Shown: in pieces, positions 5,183-7,187 of the stretch | Layout: every line of letters begins with the position of its first letter | Position numbering within the stretch: the stretch's first letter is position 1 | Source of the DNA: Planctomycetes bacterium SM23_32 | GTDB taxonomy: Bacteria > Planctomycetota > Brocadiia > SM23-32 | Assembly (NCBI GenBank): GCA_001303885.1 | Contig: LJUE01000114.1 | Span: forward strand, 1-7,187 | Length of the DNA: 7,187 bases | Reading direction: 5' to 3' | Notes under the pieces: generated by a model | Told to the model about the DNA's origin: nothing | Seen by the model: the letters and a program-made list of their open reading frames with translations, nothing else | Database searches by the model: none | Translations under genes and position numbers: made by a program

Positions 5183-5776
5183 CTATGGGCCGTCGGCCGC
5201 GGGCAACGGGGCTACGTGGCTGACAAGCTCTGCGGCGCCGCTCAGCGTCTGCTCGGCCCTGGCGCGTGCCTGGGCCATGCTCTGGTTGGCGCGGCGCTCG
5301 GCCGGTCCCCGTCCTTGCACCGGGCCGGCGATGGCGGCGGACAACGCCTGCCGACCGCTCTCGTATTGGGCTACGGCGGCGTCCAGGCGGCTGCGCTGCT
5401 GGCTGAGTTCATGCACGACGGCCAGCAGCGACGCTGCCCGTTCGTCGAACTGCGCTGCCGTCACCCGGGCCTCGTTGTGCTGGCGGCTCAGCTCGTCGAA
5501 GCAGGCACGGAGCGGCTCCACCAGCCGGTTCCAGCGCGAGCGGACGCTCACGACGAAGCCCTCGACCGGCTGGATGGCCTTTGCGTAGCCGCCGGGTCCG
5601 TTGACGGCGTAGAGGAGCTCCTCGAGCGGCGCCCGGAACTGCTGGGCCGAGACGGGATCCCGCCATTCGTAGCGGTCGGCGTGCGGCCCGACGGGCAACC
5701 GGACCTGCCCGTCGTGGCAGCCCAGCACGGCCAGCACGGCCGCCAGCGCGCCGGCTGCTGTGAACCGCCTGCTCAC
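5183..5776 (-). CDS. Putative lipoprotein of unknown function
   Basis: A 197-residue protein I do not recognise. Seen: a lipoprotein signal ending LAVLGC (acylated Cys20); a short Asp/Tyr-rich segment; then mostly helical, Ala/Arg/Gln-rich sequence (about 75-190) with two Cys residues overall (the lipid Cys20 and Cys92) and likely amphipathic coils, but no catalytic motif. Start is GTG 5776: an in-frame TGA lies just upstream, and GGAGGGG is 9 nt before it, so the start is firm. It begins 41 bp after the pilT stop and is probably co-transcribed with it, which hints at a link with type IV pili or the cell surface; that is inference from position only. Confidence 0.75.
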   Translation of the reverse strand: MSRRFTAAGALAAVLAVLGCHDGQVRLPVGPHADRYEWRDPVSAQQFRAPLEELLYAVNGPGGYAKAIQPVEGFVVSVRSRWNRLVEPLRACFDELSRQHNEARVTAAQFDERAASLLAVVHELSQQRSRLDAAVAQYESGRQALSAAIAGPVQGRGPAERRANQSMAQARARAEQTLSGAAELVSHVAPLPAADGP

Positions 5777-5817
5777 CGTGCCTCACCCCTCCGGGCTGCG
5801 GGCGGTCCGCCGCCCGA

Positions 5818-7038
5818 TCAAGTGATCTGCTCCTCCGGCAGGTCGAGCGTGGACACGTCGAGCCCCCTGAGCGACTTGCCGTAGCCGTGTGTCTGGAGAC
5901 GCTCGATCATGTTCGGCCGGAAGTATGACCTCTTCACCGCGTCAACAGGGTCTAACTCGCCGTCCTGGACCAGGGCGAGCAGGTAGTTGTTGACGCGCTC
6001 GTTCATGTCCTGTTTGTCCACCGACTTGCTGAAGGCCTCTTCCAGCGTGATGAAGCCGTCCTCGACCAGGCTCATTAGCGACTCGTTCATGGTGACCATG
6101 CCGTACTTCTTGCCCGTCTGGATGACGGAGGGGAGCTGGTAGGTCTTCTTCTCGCGGATGAGGTTGGCCACGGCGCTGTGAACGACGAGGATCTCGAAGG
6201 CCGCGATGCGCCCCTTCACCTTGCGCCGGCACAATGTCTGGGTGATGACCGCCTTCAGCGTGCTGGAGAGCATGACGCGGATCTGGGACTGCCTGTCCGG
6301 CGGGAACTGGTCTATGACGCGGTCCACCGTGCTGGAGGCGGTGGTCGTGTGCACCGTGGCGAAGACCAGGTGGCCCGTCTCGGCGGCGGTGATGGCCAGG
6401 GCGATGGTCTCCAGATCGCGCATCTCGCCGACCAGGATGATGTCGGGGTCCTCCCTGAACGCCGCGCGCAGCGCCCGCCTGAAGCTCTCGGTGTGCAGGC
6501 CGATCTGGCGGTGGCTGAAGATGCAGTTGATGTTCTGGTGGACGAACTCGACGGGGTCTTCAATGGTGATGACGTGGTCGGCGCGGTTCTCGTTGGCATG
6601 GTGCAGCAGGGCGGCCAGCGTGGTGCTCTTGCCGCAGCCGGTCGGCCCCGTGCACAGGATCATGCCCTTCGGCAGCATCACCAGGTCAATGATGGCCTGC
6701 GGCAGACCCAGGTCGTCCACCGTCATGATGTCGAACGGGATCAGCCGCTGGGACATCGCCGGGCCGTTGATGTCGCGGTAGACGTTGGTGCGGAACCGCG
6801 CGATGCCGGGCAGCTCGTAGGCGAAGTCCGAGTCGTTGATGGCCTCGTATTCCTTGCGGTTCTTCTCGGGGATGATCTCGTAGATGAGGGACTTCACCTG
6901 TTCGCCCGTCAGCGGGGGTAGCTTCATCTTCTGCAGGAGGCCGTCAATGCGAACGATGGGCGGTGAGCCGGTCACCAGATGAAGGTCGGAACCGGCGTTC
7001 TTGACCAGGAAGTTCAGGAACTTGTCTACCTGCGGCAT
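5818..7038 (-). CDS. pilT: PilT-family type IV pilus retraction ATPase
   Basis: A 406-residue cytoplasmic hexameric ATPase that powers pilus retraction, or a secretion-type motor of the same family. Seen: an N-terminal domain (GSDLHLVTGSPP near 16-27); Walker A GPTGCGKST (131-139); the Asp box ITIEDPVE (157-164); Walker B DPDIILVGEMRD (197-208); the His box HLVFATVHT (223-231); and AVANLIRE (289-296), corresponding to the AIRNLIRE retraction motif but with Ala where the first Arg is usual. The C-terminus runs on to 406, longer than the roughly 345-370 of typical PilT, with an added helical tail from about 345. Start: ATG 7038, GGAGG with an 8-nt spacer, and promoter 7086-7114. It leads the minus-strand run. 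PilU-like or other T4P ATPases are alternatives, but the motifs favour PilT. Confidence 0.93.
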   Translation of the reverse strand: MPQVDKFLNFLVKNAGSDLHLVTGSPPIVRIDGLLQKMKLPPLTGEQVKSLIYEIIPEKNRKEYEAINDSDFAYELPGIARFRTNVYRDINGPAMSQRLIPFDIMTVDDLGLPQAIIDLVMLPKGMILCTGPTGCGKSTTLAALLHHANENRADHVITIEDPVEFVHQNINCIFSHRQIGLHTESFRRALRAAFREDPDIILVGEMRDLETIALAITAAETGHLVFATVHTTTASSTVDRVIDQFPPDRQSQIRVMLSSTLKAVITQTLCRRKVKGRIAAFEILVVHSAVANLIREKKTYQLPSVIQTGKKYGMVTMNESLMSLVEDGFITLEEAFSKSVDKQDMNERVNNYLLALVQDGELDPVDAVKRSYFRPNMIERLQTHGYGKSLRGLDVSTLDLPEEQIT

Positions 7039-7085
7039 ATCATCGGCCTCCGCCGGAGTCCCAGGGATATCACAGGCGCACCGGT

Positions 7086-7114
7086 ATGTTATCAGCCCCC
7101 GCCGGGACCGTCAA
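7086..7114 (-). promoter_or_regulatory. Sigma-70-like promoter for the pilT unit
   Basis: On the minus strand: -35 TTGACG (7109-7114), a 17-nt spacer, and -10 TAACAT (7086-7091). The boxes match at five and four of six positions. The start of transcription would be near 7079, with a leader of about 41 nt to ATG 7038. The -35 box is preceded by C, as in both promoters at the left end of the window. Confidence 0.62.
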
Positions 7115-7122
7115 GTCTTGGG

Positions 7123-7136
7123 GCGGCAACTGCCGC
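7123..7136. terminator. Short GC hairpin between the upstream gene and the pilT promoter
   Basis: GCGGC (7123-7127) and GCCGC (7132-7136) form a 5-bp stem around a 4-base loop. On the minus strand it comes a few bases after the predicted stop at 7143 and just before the pilT -35 box, a natural place for a terminator. No T-run follows, so a rho-independent terminator is only possible, not shown. Confidence 0.28.
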
Positions 7137-7142
7137 GCCGTC

Positions 7143-7187
7143 CTATCGGGCCGCCTTCAGCAAGGGGGCCAGCCTGTCGAGGGTGCG
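7143..7187 (-). CDS. Partial CDS (C-terminus only), unknown
   Basis: The last 14 codons of a frame entering from the right edge, ending in TAG at 7143-7145. They read RTLDRLAPLLKAAR, a helical, charged tail like that of a real protein. No family can be named. Support comes from its position right before a hairpin and a promoter, on the same strand as pilT; the other two minus-strand frames hold stops or give less protein-like sequence. It may be chance. Confidence 0.42.
   Translation of the reverse strand, partial: RTLDRLAPLLKAAR

Overview
This window is a GC-rich piece of bacterial chromosome. It is densely coded, with strong GGAGG-type ribosome binding sites and signal-peptide and lipoprotein genes. 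Canonical sigma-70-like promoters precede three of the transcription units. The gene set (PilT-type ATPase, class I fumarase beta subunit, M48 lipoprotein protease, secreted coiled-coil protein with a small beta domain) is compatible with a Gram-negative-type, diderm bacterium. My best guess is Planctomycetota or a neighbouring lineage, but this rests on general look and not on a search. I see no mobile element, CRISPR array, tRNA or rRNA, so this reads as ordinary housekeeping chromosome.

Layout. At the left edge (1-52, minus) is the first 17 codons of a gene that may be a zinc-type medium-chain dehydrogenase. It is divided from the next unit by a compact divergent promoter (98-178) whose two -35 boxes sit at the ends of a perfect 10-bp inverted repeat. 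Rightward from it runs a tight four-gene plus-strand unit: a secreted SH3-like protein (225-725), an M48 lipoprotein metalloprotease overlapping it by ATGA (722-1618), a stand-alone fumarase/tartrate dehydratase beta subunit (1631-2218), and an endonuclease III-family DNA glycosylase (2222-2905). The glycosylase appears to start at CTG, because its conserved N-terminus lies upstream of the only ATG/GTG/TTG-type start.

The rest of the window is on the minus strand and reads leftward from about 7114. It begins with a promoter and a PilT-like ATPase (7038-5818), then an unrecognised lipoprotein (5776-5183), the NAD(P)HX epimerase domain NnrE (5121-4423), a nucleoside 2-deoxyribosyltransferase-family protein (4332-3874), and a secreted coiled-coil protein with its own perfect TATAAT promoter (3729-2917). 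It converges on the glycosylase gene, and the two TAG stops form the two ends of a small hairpin. At the right edge (7143-7187, minus) are probably the last 14 codons of an upstream gene.

How the genes fit together. The SH3 protein and M48 protease look like a translationally coupled envelope module. NnrE repairs damaged NAD(P)H, the deoxyribosyltransferase family salvages or cleans nucleosides, and the endonuclease III homologue repairs oxidised bases, so several genes have maintenance roles, but shared regulation is only inferred from spacing. Nothing here amounts to a clear undescribed system. The items most worth checking are the mirror-image divergent promoter, the CTG start, the orphan fumarase beta subunit and the unrecognised pilT-linked lipoprotein.
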